From positions 1 through 6,159 of the forward strand of contig DATHGT010000280.1 in assembly GCA_035317605.1 (NCBI GenBank): a DNA stretch of 6,159 nt, in the 5' to 3' direction. Both the position numbers and the translations under genes were made by a program. This document shows positions 5,622 through 6,159 of this stretch, piece by piece (the stretch's first letter is position 1; every line of letters starts with the position of its first letter). This DNA is from DATHGT01 sp035317605 (GTDB taxonomy: Bacteria; Methylomirabilota; Methylomirabilia; Rokubacteriales; CSP1-6). The notes under the pieces are model-generated. The model made no database searches and had not been told where the DNA came from. It was given only the letters and a program-made list of their open reading frames with translations.

Positions 5622-5717
5622 CCGAGGGGTGGCCAGATGGCGCTTGACGCTCCGCGACGAGGCCTGTCCTGAGTATGTCGTCTCCTTGGTCTGACCGGTC
5701 GAAGTGAGAGGACGAGC
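5622..5717 (+). other. 96-nt intergenic region before the terminal gene
   Basis: This stretch holds no ORF of note. It contains TTGACG at 5644-5649, a possible -35, but no acceptable -10 lies 16-18 nt downstream. A run of alternating half-sites GGTC-T-GACC-GGTC covers 5688-5700, in which 5693-5700 is a perfect 8-bp palindrome, a conceivable operator. A weak hairpin, CCTCG at 5610-5614 with CGAGG at 5623-5627, spans the upstream stop codon but lacks a T-tract. Confidence 0.4.
5706..5712 (+). promoter_or_regulatory. Ribosome-binding site of the terminal gene
   Basis: GAGAGGA ends 5 nt before the ATG at 5718. It is a good Shine-Dalgarno match and supports that start over the ATG at 5746 in another frame. 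Confidence 0.6.
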
Positions 5718-6159
5718 ATGCGACTCCGCGGTGGCGTGATCATCATTGGATCGCTGTTGTGGCAGGATGACCGTGATCCAGACAAGGGCGACAAGATTCG
5801 TCTCGATTGGCGGCAAAAGCACTTGGAGACTGGCTCCCGAATGCTGGTCAGGCTTCCAATTCGTTATGGCAGATACTCACGTGATCACGTCTATACGATG
5901 GTCTTTTTTAGGGCTTGCCAAGCCGACAATCTCTTGGGTACCGGCTATGTTGTGCCTCTCAAAGGAACAATCGACATCGATGGGCTCATCAGGGCAGCGC
6001 GTGAGATGGCGACTGCTGAAGGAATGGCAGGGCGCTTTGTCGGCCGGGGTGCGACGAATCCGTGGGCGTCGATGGGGATCCTGGTGAACGAAACAAGCGT
6101 CGATCCCGAGATGGCAGCTCTACTCCGATCCCGTTGGGCCGCCGAGTTCGCGGGGGATG
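5718..6159 (+). CDS. Unrecognised protein with GSLLW motif, N-terminal 147 residues (partial)
   Basis: The frame starting at ATG 5718 stays open to the window edge (147 codons plus one base). I cannot name the family, but the composition is that of a folded soluble protein. It opens with a hydrophobic strand GGVIIIGSLLW (5-15), then a charged helix around DWRQKHLE (30-37), a strand-turn LPIRYGRYS (46-54), VYTMVFF (58-64), GTGYVVPL (74-81), a helix rich in Ala/Met (88-105), and WASMGILVN (116-124). GSLLW followed by an Arg/Trp segment faintly recalls the YGSL opening of gamma-glutamylcyclotransferase-like (ChaC/BtrG) folds; this is speculation. GC is 47-63% in its 60-base lines against about 75% in a line sampled from the MBL-fold gene, and it uses ATT, TTT, AAA and AGG codons that the upstream genes mostly avoid. 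That suggests transfer. It has its own ribosome-binding site and a 96-nt upstream gap, so it may be a separate transcription unit. Confidence 0.7.
   Translation, partial: MRLRGGVIIIGSLLWQDDRDPDKGDKIRLDWRQKHLETGSRMLVRLPIRYGRYSRDHVYTMVFFRACQADNLLGTGYVVPLKGTIDIDGLIRAAREMATAEGMAGRFVGRGATNPWASMGILVNETSVDPEMAALLRSRWAAEFAGD

Noticed and set aside
5610..5627. Hairpin CCTCG-8 nt-CGAGG as a terminator after the 107-residue gene
   Set aside because: The stem is only 5 bp, includes the stop codon in its loop and has no T-tract.
5904..5909. Run of six T inside the terminal gene as a possible frameshift or slippery site
   Set aside because: Protein-like sequence continues in the same frame on both sides (YTMVFF then RACQAD and GTGYVVP), so there is no sign of a frame change.
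5746..6087. 113-residue plus-strand ORF overlapping the terminal gene
   Set aside because: It is out of frame with the ATG at 5718, which has a good ribosome-binding site. The product is rich in Trp, Arg and Ser without family-like motifs, while the 5718 frame gives a protein-like pattern and stays open to the edge.

Overview
This is a gene-dense, high-GC window. Hand counts of single 60-base lines give about 75% near base 601, 63-65% in the nucleotidyltransferase gene and 47-63% after base 5700. Gaps are very short, three genes start with GTG, and gene content is dominated by soil-type oxidoreductases and hydrolases. This fits an environmental GC-rich bacterium. A Rokubacteria/Methylomirabilota-like, deltaproteobacterial or actinobacterial genome would all fit; no marker in the window decides the phylum.

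Layout. Bases 1-1875 (+ strand): the C-terminal end of a membrane protein, a metallo-beta-lactamase (MBL) fold hydrolase and a HAD-family hydrolase, separated by 5 and 13 nt. Bases 1879-2847 (- strand): an LLM-class (luciferase-like/F420-type) oxidoreductase, convergent with the HAD gene across only 3 nt. Bases 2848-2915: a 68-nt divergent control region in which candidate promoters of both strands meet. Bases 2916-4832 (+ strand): a tight operon of a cupin, a RutD-like alpha/beta hydrolase and an FMN-binding flavin reductase, with gaps of 10 and 2 nt. Bases 4843-5621 (+ strand): a small AbiEii-like/DUF6036-like nucleotidyltransferase and an unrecognised 107-residue protein joined by an ATGA overlap. 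Bases 5622-5717: a 96-nt gap. Bases 5718 to the window end: the start of an unrecognised conserved-looking gene with clearly lower GC, still open at the edge.

How the genes may work together. The flavin reductase, LLM oxidoreductase, cupin and alpha/beta hydrolase form a plausible oxidation-then-hydrolysis module for an unknown small organic substrate. It recalls the roles of RutF, RutA and RutD in pyrimidine breakdown, but RutB, RutC and RutE are absent, so this is not the Rut pathway. The nucleotidyltransferase pair appended to the end of that operon looks like an accessory or toxin-antitoxin-type cassette. With the low-GC gene that follows, it may mark the edge of a transferred region. The nucleotidyltransferase pair and the terminal gene are the best candidates for something undescribed; I see no CRISPR array, tRNA, rRNA or transposase.
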